This document shows positions 1 to 10,269 of a stretch of 64,000 bases of DNA, in pieces. This stretch comes from Plectrocnemia conspersa (Eukaryota; Arthropoda; Insecta; Trichoptera; Polycentropodidae). A model generated the notes under the pieces. It did no database searches. It saw nothing but the letters and a program-made list of their open reading frames with translations, and was not told the origin of the DNA. The position numbers and the translations under genes were made by a program. The stretch covers positions 620,001 through 684,000 of the forward strand of contig VTFK01000023.1 in the NCBI GenBank assembly GCA_009617715.1, written 5' to 3'. Every line of letters starts with the position of its first letter. The stretch's first letter is position 1.

Positions 1-366
1 CTGCGATTTTAATTACTTGAAAGTCAAATTAGATTAAAATCAATGAAATTTTAGTTACTAGCCAAACGTTTAAGCTACTTACAAAAAAACTTAATATAAT
101 TCTATACTGATTTTTCGAACGTTTCTATTGTATAATACCTGCAGTGTTTAAGACAATTATTTTTTAATATATTAGCTATATGTACTTGCTTAACTGAATA
201 TTAATATTGATATTTTATAACATTTACTTTTATCGACTCTACCCAAATTTTACAGAAAAATGTAAATTTACCGGTGAATATTTTATTGCTTTTTTCTCAT
301 TTCATAACTTTTCTTTTTAAAAGTTGAACCATTAAAAACACTGTGCAACAAGTTTGTGTTTACATA
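1..366. other. AT-rich intergenic DNA, nothing recognised
   Basis: No open frame, splice-site pair, repeat or regulatory motif that I can support. The stretch leads into a retroelement fragment. Confidence 0.5.
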
Positions 367-660
367 TATAATATCATTCTAGAATACCACAAGGATCTAA
401 TCTGGTTCCTCTGCTGTTTCTGCTCTTTATTGCCGACATAGTACATGCGACAATTAATAACTCAGAATATTTATTATTTCCTATGTCATAAAAGTGTTTC
501 AGAATTTTCGCAAAAATTCTGATTCACTTTTATCACATCAAGAGTGAATCAGAATTTCTGGAGGGGGTTGATCGACGGCCTTGACGTACATACAGGGATG
601 AAAATTTTCTATGCACATCGCCAAAGTTTGTGATAAGGCATCGAGGATGCTCGGTTTTGT
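367..660 (+). pseudogene. Non-LTR retrotransposon reverse-transcriptase remnant
   Basis: Reading from about position 382 gives IPQGSNLVPLLFLLFIADIV, a clear match to the conserved reverse-transcriptase stretch (PQGS-x-LGPLLF-x-LFINDI) of jockey/CR1-like non-LTR elements. Near 625-660 a second piece reads CDKASRMLGFVM, which resembles the KASR-LGF-x-R motif after the RT domain of the same class. Between them the frame is broken by stops and much of the domain, including the YADD catalytic box, is missing or unreadable. This is a dead fragment. Its exact clade cannot be decided by eye. Confidence 0.75.
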
Positions 661-839
661 TATGTGAAGCTAGTGTTTCTTCTCGTGAAAAAGTTAAAAT
701 CGAGAATTCTCATTTCTCGAGAATTTTTTTAAAACATTTAATTATATAAAATTTAATTTGTACAAATATTTTTAAAAGGTTTACAGCCACTGCCTTTTTT
801 ATAACGCTACATAAGTTAGGTCAGATTTATGCATAATAC

Positions 840-1065
840 TTCTTGAAAGGTTTTAATAGAAATCTGGGAATGACCAAAAATTGTTTACAAATTTTTAACA
901 CTTCAACTTGCCATATTTTTACTTAAGTAATAAAAGATGACACTCAGATAAGAAACCTTTCTAAAGGTGCTCGTGCCAGATGTTTTTAAATATGCATACT
1001 TTCTCTGAGGATCGAAAATATTTGAATGACCAACAATTTTTTTTCCATTATCTATTACTCTAACC
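840..1065. repeat. Diverged copy of the interior of the foldback element at 46.1-46.9 kb
   Basis: The stretch around 976-1050 (an ATGCATACTTTCT core followed by ATATTTGAATGACCAA) resembles 46627-46720 (ATGCATGCTTTCTTAGAATA, then GTATTTGAATGGCAAAAAAT). A shorter related piece with GAATGACCAAAAATTGTTTA lies at about 867, so the unit may itself contain an internal duplication. No coding potential is seen. The match is by eye and imperfect. Confidence 0.45.
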
Positions 1066-1091
1066 GGCCGGCGGTTATATCTTTACTTTGG

Positions 1092-1141
1092 TGATCTAAG
1101 AACCCGCTCCGATTAGAATTATAAGAAATTACGCAGAATTC
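1092..1141. repeat. Dispersed repeat also present, inverted, at 14695-14745
   Basis: GATCTAAGAACCCGCTCCGA followed about 15 bases later by AAATTACGCAGAA matches the reverse complement of 14695-14745, which reads TTCTGCGTAATTTATT and then TCGGAGCGGATTCTTAGATC. The shared GCGGATT/AATCCGC core also resembles the inner end of the left arm of the 46-kb foldback element. A dispersed transposon end is the likely explanation. Confidence 0.5.
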
Positions 1142-1184
1142 AAAACGATTCAGAATTATTTTTCCTTTTCGATTACGATTATTA

Positions 1185-1415
1185 TTGCCAGCCAAAAGAG
1201 CCATAAAATGTTTCTTAAAACAATTGGAAAATATAAATTTTGAGCTTATCTCGAAATTTCAATGGGCAATTAAAGAGAAATTGTATAATTTAAGGAAACG
1301 TATATTGATATCAATTATTGAATATTTTCAAAATCCAGAATCTTTCACTAGTCAAAAAAGAATGACTTCTTTAGTTATTCTTAAAAATCAGAAATATGTA
1401 AAATGGGGAAATTAA
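1185..1415 (+). pseudogene. Open frame, possibly a hAT-type transposase fragment
   Basis: A 76-codon open stretch with no usable ATG at its start (it opens with TTG). It reads like a degraded hAT/ZBED-type transposase segment, with phrases such as AIKCFLKQLENINFEL, FQWAIKEKL and YFQNPESF. The assignment rests on resemblance to the helical region of hAT transposases, not on catalytic residues. The stretch lies among other transposon debris, has no splice context and ends in a stop. It could also be chance coding in AT-rich DNA. Confidence 0.3.
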
Positions 1416-1863
1416 TTATTCGCGGAATATTTAATGGCTCAACTAATTCTAAGGACCCACACGACTTGATAAAGTCATTAGAATCCCTTTGAAGAAATTG
1501 AAAAATTATTTTTGGCGCAACGATTAAAGATAAAAAAAATATAGGACAACCCGTAAATGCTCGGTGACAATCGGATGCGAGTTTTAGAGTGCCCTAGAGA
1601 GTTGTGATCGCGTTCTTTATTCTTGTCCGTTGCGGCCAGGACGTCAGCGCTTAGGAACGCTTCTTATAAGCATAATTTTTTTTTAATTAAATACTGGTGG
1701 ACGCTACTAGATTTTATATATATTAATACATTGAAATAATAAGAACAGTAATTTGCAGTTTATTTAAAAACAATAAAATGCCTTATTCATTTAATTAAAT
1801 TAATTGGATTTTATTAATCATTTTGAATCAGAATCAACCATGTATTGTAAATGAGGTTAAAAC
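1416..1863. other. 5' flank of the N/Q-rich protein gene
   Basis: No convincing open frame. A slightly GC-richer patch at 1555-1665 may be transposon debris or a regulatory region. No TATA box in a good position before 1864 could be fixed, so the transcription start of the next gene is unknown and may lie upstream of this stretch. Confidence 0.35.
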
Positions 1864-2652
1864 ATGATTTTCAAGTGTTTTGTAAGAGCAAAAATGCTTA
1901 TGAAACGACATCTACAATATTAAGAAAAACTAATTAAATATCAGTTATCAAAATTTAAAGTTATTTAATTTATATAGAAAGAAGTTTGGTTCATTTACAT
2001 AAGGTCCAATAGTTCAGAATGAGTGACAAATAAAAATAATATACAAACATTTTTTCTTTGTTTCAGACATGGATACTCCTTGCCATGTGGTGCTTGAGGG
2101 TGGTTAAGTGCCAAGAGGAACAGGAACCGACGAGATACCATCGTCGTCCGAATCGCCACGAGGGCGTCACTGCTTACAGAAATAACGTCTTGCACGACGA
2201 CGGCAATCGAAAACAATCTTTGAGCTCGGTCACTGGCCAGCTTCAACTTCAAGACGAAAAGCAGGTTTCAACTGAAAACGAAGACAGAGGCTACATAACC
2301 GCGCCTTCTCTAGAAGAAGTCCAGTTCAAGCCGCTCCCGATAAAGAGACCACACGCGCACAAACAGCATGCCAGCAGAAAAAGTCACGCTGCAAAAATAA
2401 ATTCCTTAGCAGACGATAGTGAAACTGGTGCTAGCAACAACCATGCGGCAGCTAGATACTTACTTCCGCCGGAAGGATTTTTAAACAATTTAAAAACCCA
2501 AGGACAACAGTTTTCTCAAAATCAAGCAACTGGAAGCAGTTTTGCCACTACACCACCTCCACAATACGACGCACAAGCGAATAACCAATATCAGCAGAAC
2601 TTCAACGAACAACAAAGAAATAATTATGGACAACAACAACAACAACAACAGC

Positions 2653-2689
<37 letters not shown>

Positions 2690-5600
2690 GCAACATCAGC
2701 AACAACAAAACAATCCAGCAAGTTACAATGAGCAGCAACGAGGCAATCAAGGAAATTATAATGAACAACAACAAAATAACCAGCAGAACATTAACGAGCA
2801 GCAGCAGAACTTCAATGACCAACAACAGAGCTTCAACGCTGCTGCTTCACATGTTCATTACGTAGCAACTGCAGCTCCACCTCAATTTTCATCAACCTTC
2901 AGTCCAAGAAACCAATACGTATCAAGTCCAACAAGCTATCAACAAGCGGCTCCATCTCCAGTCCAATACGTATCATCATCTTTTACCTACGATCCCAACT
3001 CTCAAGAATCTCAATTTGGTAACAACGCTCAAGCCAGTAATGTCAGATACGTGCCGACAGCTCCTTCTAGAGTTCAATACGTATCTTCTCAAAGCTCGGT
3101 TCAATACGCGCCCCAAGAATCGAATAATCAAGTTCAATATGCCTCAACTCCATCACCAAATGTACAATATGTCTCAACACCAGCTCCGCACGAACATTAC
3201 GTATCAAGCCCTGTACATTTTGCATCAACACAATCACCGATCCAATTCTCTACGAGCTCTCCAGTCTTTGGCAGTAGACTAAATCAGCAAAACAACGCTG
3301 AAAAACAGATGCAAATCGATCATTTTGATAACGCTATGAGCGGTGTAAGAAGTCCAAAATATCAACAACCTAATAACTTCTACTCAACGACAACTACAAC
3401 TCCAGCTCCAATGATAATATCAACAACAATTACTCCAATTTCGAAACAAAATGAGCAACAGTGGAGGATCAATCAAAATCCATTCAACAACCAAAATCAA
3501 GATTTACAATCCAACTTCAACATCCAATCCCATCAAAACTCACAATTACATTCAAACAACTTCCAAGATCAGTCTTTGAACTTAAACGCTGTGGAATCTG
3601 CTAATAATTATGTAGTAAACGTTGTACATCCAAATCCATCGCGCCATAGATTCCAATTGAACAAATCTAACCAACAGCGTGATTTGGATAAAGATACAGA
3701 AGTTGCTCCTTATTCAAGCTCTCAATTCGGCTGGAAATTAACCCCAAAGAAAAATGATCCACAACAGAATAATGCATTAGAACAACCTAACACTATCACA
3801 TATACATCGTTCAATAGCAACAATAATAATAATCAAGGACCTCAAGCTTTGGCTTTGCATTCAGCTCCTTACGAATATCGCCCGTATCCTGATAATCCAT
3901 TTTTGAACCACATATCCTTCCCATCTCCATCGCCACCATTAAAATCTGGATCGATTCAATCTATAAGTTTTAAACCAGATAACAACGAACAACAAAACGT
4001 AAACGTTGGGTACAGCATTGGTTTTGGAAACGGTAATCACGAAGCATTAAAAGCCGAACAGTCATCCTATGCCAATAAATATCCATTTGGCAATAACGTC
4101 CAAAGCTTCACTACAGCAATACCAAACAATCATCAAAACGACGTCATCAAAGGATTTAAAGTATCTCAAGTAGAACTGCCTGAATCTACGTTATTCTTAA
4201 AAGGAAATGAAAATCCGCAAGATTACGTAGCAAATGCTTTAAAAGTCAACGAAAAACTTAAATATACCAATTCTGCTTCCATATGGTAATCAAGGATTTC
4301 AATACAGTGTTTCTGGTGTACCATATAAAATTTCACATCAAATAGAAAATGGCAATCCTCAAGGAAATTTCAATAATAATGTTTATAACTCTCCAAAAAC
4401 GATTAGCTTCAATCTATTGCTTCTAACAATATGAATCAATATCATGGTGATATAACAAGAGGCGACAGTGGAAAGTCTTTTAAATGGACCAACCTATCAC
4501 CAGGTGTAGAAATAACAAGCGGATCTACAGCTAAACCTTTGACTGTTGAAGTAGAATCAGTTACGCCAAATTCTGTTATGTATTTCAACAATCAAAGAGA
4601 TGTCATTACAAACACTCCGTTCGTATACGCTTCACAGAAGGACAATCAAGGTGGAAGAGTAGTTAACTTTGATCATGCAAATGCTATGAAAAACGTCCAA
4701 CCAATTGATATTTCAAATGTAGTATCATATTCTCAAACACCAATGCCTGAATTAAATAATGCAGTATCCGTATCTCCTCATTATATAAATCAACAAAATT
4801 TACAATCATATCCTGCTCAATTAAATCCAATTCCAAGCGGACATCTAATTCAGCATTTTCCACAAGATCAATCTCACATTCAAACTGGTACCATCAACAA
4901 TCCAAATTTAATCGAACAAGGTGTTTCTTATTCAAACTTTAAACCTATAGAAAAGAACGTTATTTATAATATACAATCTGTAAAACCAAAATTTAGTGGA
5001 TTTGAAGGAACTATATTTAATGAAATCAAGTCATCTCCGTTCACTTTCGCAAAACCTAGAGAACAATTTACATTTGATTCAAACCAACAACAAATTTATC
5101 ACAACCATCCAATGGATATGATGGGACATTCTTCTAATGCAGAAAATAGGCAAATTTCTAATAACATGATGTATATACCTTCAGACGCATTTAGGCGTTC
5201 CAATCAAGCTAGGGATTTACAAACAGACCAAACTTCAACAGTCCATGTAACGCATAATGATGGCCAAGCTTCATCCAATTACCAGCATGAAATCTCACAT
5301 GATCAATATTCTGACAGCAATCAAAGAATACATCAAGATGATGGTTATGAAAGAATTAATCAAAACATGTTCTCTCACAATTTAGAACCGATGCCATCTA
5401 GCAGCGAAAACAACTATAGAATGGTTAGTTCAAAACGAAGTAATGGCGAAGAAGTAACATATGAGCAAACCAATGATATTGATTCAAGCATTACAACAAT
5501 AAATGGTATTCAAATAGCTAATCCTTATAACGTTGATCTAAAAATTGTATCAGATCTATTAAACGGAAAGCCAGCTATAGATGAATCTAAATTGGAACCG

Positions 5601-6284
5601 ATCAGAAAACACATGTCTAATATGACTCCAATAAAATTAGACACTTCAGCGATTCAAAGGGTTGTAACTAGTAGTGAAAGAGATTCACACAATAATAGGC
5701 AGTTTTTAAGAGAAGAATCTGATGATAAACCTTACCAGGAAGAACAGTTTGAAAAATATCAGCACAGCGTGCCAAATATAGCGTCAGAACAACTTCAAAA
5801 TTCCCTTCAAAGCATATTGAACTCTCATCAGATCGGAGCTGTCGTAGAACAGTCCGGTTTCAAATCGAACGTAAGAAGCCGAGACATGTCTCCAGTGTCC
5901 GAGTTGCAAGAGTTCAATGATAGCTTTGAAGCTTCCAGTTCTGAATTCGGCGAAAGAGAAAACGTACGTTCTGGTGGATTCAATTTAAACAATGTTGCGT
6001 CTGAAGATTCTCCTAGTAAGCATCCTAAATCAGAGATGATAGAACCTTATCCACTTCTAAAACCACCTCGTCCTCCAATATCGCCTTCTAGAGGCAACAG
6101 CCACAAGAAGACCAAAAAGGAAGAAAAAAGACCATACGGAGCCAGACACAATAGACATTTGGGTCACAGACACACAAGGCCTTACAAGAACTTCCACGAA
6201 GACGAAGAAGAGTTTAACTCATACAGAATTCAAACTGAGCTGAGACCTCCGCCAGTTAACATGTCGATGATGAAGTCGGGTTAA
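1864..6284 (+). CDS. N/Q-rich low-complexity secreted protein (two exons, two compensating frameshifts)
   Basis: Proposed exon 1 is 1864-1881 (ATG ATT TTC AAG TGT TTT before a GTAAGA donor). Exon 2 is 2067-6284 after a TTTGTTTCAG acceptor, in phase 0. The join gives MIFKCF-TWILLAMWCLRVVKCQ, a good signal peptide. The rest is low complexity. It holds 21 Gln (2631-2693), a His and four more Gln, then many repeats built on QYVSS/QYAST/HYVSS (about 2850-3290), then long Asn/Gln/Ser/Pro-rich sequence, and a basic, acidic-tailed C-terminus (KKTKKEEKRPYGARHNRH to MMKSG). The frame closes at 4289, but protein of the same composition (GNQGFQYSVSGVPYKIS and so on) continues in the +1 frame to about 4413. 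It then returns to the original frame (ASNNMNQYHGDI). Undoing both shifts gives about 1,411 aa. No enzyme domain is visible. An extracellular matrix or cuticle-associated role is likely but unproven. The body is confident; exon 1 is less so. Confidence 0.8.
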
Positions 6285-6584
6285 TTTTATTAAATAAAAT
6301 AATATTTATTGTAAATAGCTTATTTTTAAGTGTTACGAAAGTTGATCTTATGAGCAGATGAGTCATGAAAGTTTGTTACAATCACTTTTTTAGCCATGAC
6401 AGGAGATAGACTTAAATACATATAAATCTTAAATAATTGCGCGCTGATGTACCTCACGTGTAATTCCAATTCAATATATATTTTATTGTACAATAGTTAT
6501 AAGATGTTGATTGTTATTAATGTTATGTATTAATTTAATAATGTTATATTTTATTATTGATGTTATGTGTGTAAATATATTTTA

Positions 6585-6590
6585 AATAAA
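6585..6590 (+). terminator. Polyadenylation signal of the N/Q-rich gene
   Basis: AATAAA at the end of an AT-rich 3' flank. Another AATAAA sits at 6293-6298, only nine bases past the stop codon, so two 3' ends are possible. Confidence 0.5.
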
Positions 6591-6961
6591 TAAAACTTAA
6601 ATTATTTTAGTGTTTTCTTTGTAATACATATACATAAATACATGTGCTATTAAGCAAATTTGCTAAGAGATACTAATTAATGTGCGGATTTATTGACCGT
6701 GCATTGGTCACGCTTTCTAAGTGTAAGTCCATCTGTTCTTCTTTAAATCAATGATATCGCATTTTGAGAGCAATAAAATATAATTAATTATTAAATATTT
6801 ACATAATAGTGATAGTATTCTGTAGATTTCGGATGAAATATTTACAAATATTGTTATTGTAAATTTTATTCAATCACAATCATAATCTATGGATTTTGAT
6901 ATTTAATCAATGTAACTTAAAACTATTGTATCAAAATATGAAGTATACAAATTCAATTATA

Positions 6962-7955
6962 CAGGCGGTCCTCGACTTTCGCATAATACATTTTTACGCA
7001 CAAATAAAAAAAAAAAAACAATTTTTTAAAATTTCTTTTTTTTTAAAAACGTTCTGATAGCGGTGAATCTTTTGCTTCAATCGGACGTTCGTATTATACA
7101 AACAGGTCTACGATATGTTCAATTTTGCAAAATAAAAATGTAATTAAAGAATACTTTCAAAATTGTGGAAAATAAAGATATATTTCCACAATATTTAATG
7201 ATATGTTTCCAAAAAAACACAGCAAAAAAAAAACATAGATGAAATGGAAAATCTTTGTCATCGTAGATCGATGACCAACATCAAAAAAATGTCCCTCTGA
7301 GTATTTCAATTATACAAACAAAAGCTCTTAGTTTGCACAAAGATTGGAAAGATAGATTAAAAAAATATTTTAACACGGTTTTTCAAGCAAGTAACGGTTG
7401 GTTTTATAATTTTAAAACGAGGTATTCTTTTCATAATATTAAATTTACTGGAGAATCGGCTGATGCGGATAAAGATGCTGCAAAAGAATTTATTTCCTAA
7501 TTAACCAAAATTATTGAAGATGTAGAATATTCCTCTAGCCAAATATTTAATGTAGATGAGACAGGTTTATTTTGGAAAACTCTTTAACAATGAAAAATAT
7601 GAATGAAGCCTTCACGCACCTTGACAAATTTTTAAATAATATGGAAGATTGTGATCCCAATGGAGAACGCATATCTCAAGTGCGTGGGGCGATCAATAAA
7701 AACATAGCATGTTATAAAATACTATATGAAGAAAAGAAAAAGAATAATAGAAAACAGTTAACTCTTGATAACTTTTCAAAAGAAACACCCGCAAACCCCA
7801 CTTAAACGACTCTTAAACATCTTATATTTACTTGATAAATAAATATCTCAAAATACATACAATTTCAGTATTTTTTACTTCCCTCGACTTTCGTACATTC
7901 AACATTCGCACACATTTTCAGGAACCAATTATGTGCGAAAGTCGAGGGCCGCCTG
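6962..7955 (+). mobile_element. Internally deleted Tigger/pogo-like DNA transposon, copy 1
   Basis: The element is bounded by near-perfect 22-bp terminal inverted repeats (CAGGCGGTCCTCGACTTTCGCA at the left, one mismatch to the right end) inside a TA target duplication. Inside, broken frames encode pieces of a Tigger/jerky-type transposase: a CENP-B-like DNA-binding segment (KALSLHKDWKDRL, SNGWFYNFK), then QIFNVDETGLFWK, which holds the first catalytic Asp region of the DDE domain. The sequence then jumps to the C-terminal tail at 7572-7805 (MNEAFTHLDKFLNNMED to FSKETPANPT). The central catalytic part is missing, so the element is non-autonomous. It shares its deletion junction with the copy at 25224-26279. 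Confidence 0.9.
7572..7805 (+). pseudogene. C-terminal fragment of Tigger-type transposase
   Basis: 77 codons inside the transposon at 6962-7955. It matches the acidic and lysine-rich tail region typical of Tigger/jerky transposases (EAFTHLDKFL, NIACYKILYEEKKK, KQLTLDNFSKE). It follows directly on the deletion junction and lies in a different frame from the VDETGLFW part. It is therefore not expected to make a working enzyme. Confidence 0.75.
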
Positions 7956-7957
7956 TA

Positions 7958-10160
7958 TATAATTTAATTGCTTAATTTAAAATTTTATATGAACAATTTT
8001 ATTTTCACAAACCTAAAAAAAAAGAATAATTTAAAATTCACAAAATATTATTTTAATCATTATTAAAAAGTTAAGCATATTATTATAATTATAATATTTA
8101 TATTAAATACATTTGTATTTACTAGTAATTTCAATGAATAGTTGTTACTCCTATTTTTATTAATGGATGTCAGAATAAATTTTTTTTAAGCTACACAGGA
8201 ATTTTATTATATAGTAATATAAGAAAGAGTATTACCATAAATCAATTTTATGATTTTTCGTGATGAATAAAAATATAATTAAATACATAGCATTGATTGT
8301 AGTGTCGAGATTTTGATCTTGACATTATTGTTGTTACTAAATCCATAATTTGAGGATTTAACATAATTTCGACAAAAAATACAAAGCTTGTGAAACTCAA
8401 TACATAATTATGCGAAAGAATGCTTATATTTGTATTTTAAAAAATAATTATATCGTATTTTTTTGCTAATTTATAAATATTGACTTATTTATAAATTATT
8501 AAAAATTATAGTAATCACTAAATACAGTATTAGGTAAATATAAATAAAAATAATTTTGACTTATTTTCTCTAGATTTTCGAAATTATTTATTGTAACCAA
8601 ATCTCAATAAAAACCTTACATGAATAAATTATATATTTAAATTTAATTTAATCTTTTATCATATTTATAGATTTATAAATGATTTAATTTATTTTAATCA
8701 AATTAATGGTATTACATTTTGCGTCTAATAAAAAATATATTTATGAATTTTTATTTACTAAAAATCCATAAATTAATCATTAATTGTAATATAATTTTAA
8801 TTTCGTATCTAAAATTATTTCAAGATATACATTTATAAAATATTATTTTATAAATGTATATTGTAGTTTTGCATTAAATTGTAGAAGAATATATATAAAC
8901 ACTTAATAGTTCTACCATTTAAGAAAAAAAATATTTATATGAAAACATTAATTGAGGCATAATGAAATATTATACAACATTACAATATATTTTTTTTAAA
9001 TTTAGTAATATTTGGAAATTAAATAAAATTTTCAAAATAGTGATACAATAATTTTAATTATTTAAAAATAATAACTTATCTTATATATTTTTTTATATAT
9101 CATATATATTATTATTATTTTATATACATCACATATTTTATTTTTTATAACACTAACCAAATTTAGAAATTCCTAATAGTAATCTATTTTAAATTTTTTT
9201 ATAATATATAAACACTAAATAAAATTAACAATATTATATTCAATTCTATAATTCATCTTTAATTACGAAATCTTTGATGTATATATATTACTTTAAGCAT
9301 ATATCTGTATATGAATAATCTAAGTAAAAATGCTAATTAGTATATTATCAAAGAAAAAACTCGTATTACTATTAAAGGCAAAGTGAAACTATGACGCAAA
9401 GATTCTAATATTAATTGCTATTATAGACAATTCGCAACTTGTGTTTTCCATATATAATAAATAGTATAACTTTCATTTCATCGATTTGCTATAATAGCAT
9501 TTTGTTTGCATTACGCGCAAAATGGGCACGTAAATGTTAATAAGCTCATACCAAATAGAAAGATTCCAGTTTTGCAGGAAGCGAAATTCATCTCGTACGT
9601 TATACTATTTACGTAAACTTACCACAGTATGATATAACGTGAAAAAATGCGAGTACGTGTAAAATGTATAGCCAACTGAGTGATACTCCAGTTAATGTTA
9701 AAGCGAACTATAATAATATAAAGAAAAATATAATACAACGGCACAGTTTCGGTTACATCAGTACACAAAAAAACCCAAAGAATCTCAGAATAAATAAAAT
9801 AAAATTTGACCAAATTGTTTTCTTTGCCGTTTTTACGTTTGAGTGAAACGAGGAAATAGTCTGAGAACGTTGCTCAATAACAATTGCTTCCAAAATATTA
9901 CACGCTCATTTTTTCAACGAGTGACCAACTAATTTGTCCTATTTGTTATAAGTAAATTATTTATTTTTTCTCGAGCCTTATTTTAAAAAACTTAGATGTT
10001 CGATTTATGGCGTTCGTATGTCGGCCAAGCCCTATGGGTTACATCTAACATTAAATCACTGGTCTTCCGGGTGTTTCTGTACATTTCCGGAAGAACCGGA
10101 TAGCCAATGTTGCTTGATATTTTTTTTCCTGATGAATTACAATTGACTGTGAAGCTGTGG
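7958..10160. other. AT-rich intergenic DNA upstream of the Pro/Val-rich cuticle gene
   Basis: Dominated by A/T runs. A 17-bp-arm inverted repeat lies at 8825-8861. Two short frames on opposite strands at 9619-9846 overlap each other and have no coding character. A less AT-rich patch at 9990-10160 directly upstream of the next gene may hold its regulatory sequence. Confidence 0.5.
8825..8861. repeat. Short inverted repeat (17-bp arms, 3-bp loop)
   Basis: ATATACATTTATAAAAT, a three-base loop, then its exact complement. Simple AT hairpins arise by chance in such DNA, so no function is claimed. Confidence 0.55.
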
Positions 10161-10165
10161 TATAG

Positions 10166-10172
10166 TATAAAA
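10166..10172 (+). promoter_or_regulatory. TATA box of the Pro/Val-rich cuticle-type gene
   Basis: TATAAAA about 100 bases upstream of the proposed start codon at 10270. An initiator-like TCAGTTG lies at 10214-10220, somewhat farther than the usual 30 bases, so the exact transcription start is open. Confidence 0.5.
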
Positions 10173-10269
10173 TTCAGGTGATTGGCGCAATAGAGATTAA
10201 TACCTTCAAAGGTTCAGTTGTGAACGGTCATATTGAGATTCATATTTGACTGAAAGCGTAATCATCAGG

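Noticed and set aside
2490..2865. Open frames on both strands through the CAA repeat (poly-Leu and poly-Asn)
   Set aside because: Shadows of the Gln tract: a CAA repeat is open in most frames.
4286..4406. Possible short intron explaining the frame break in the N/Q-rich gene
   Set aside because: The GT at 4286 with AG at 4406 restores the wrong frame, and with AG at 4345 it creates a stop at the join. The skipped sequence also reads as protein of the same composition.
9619..9846. Two overlapping short frames on opposite strands
   Set aside because: Each is the shadow of the other in AT-rich DNA; neither has a protein signature, promoter or splice context.
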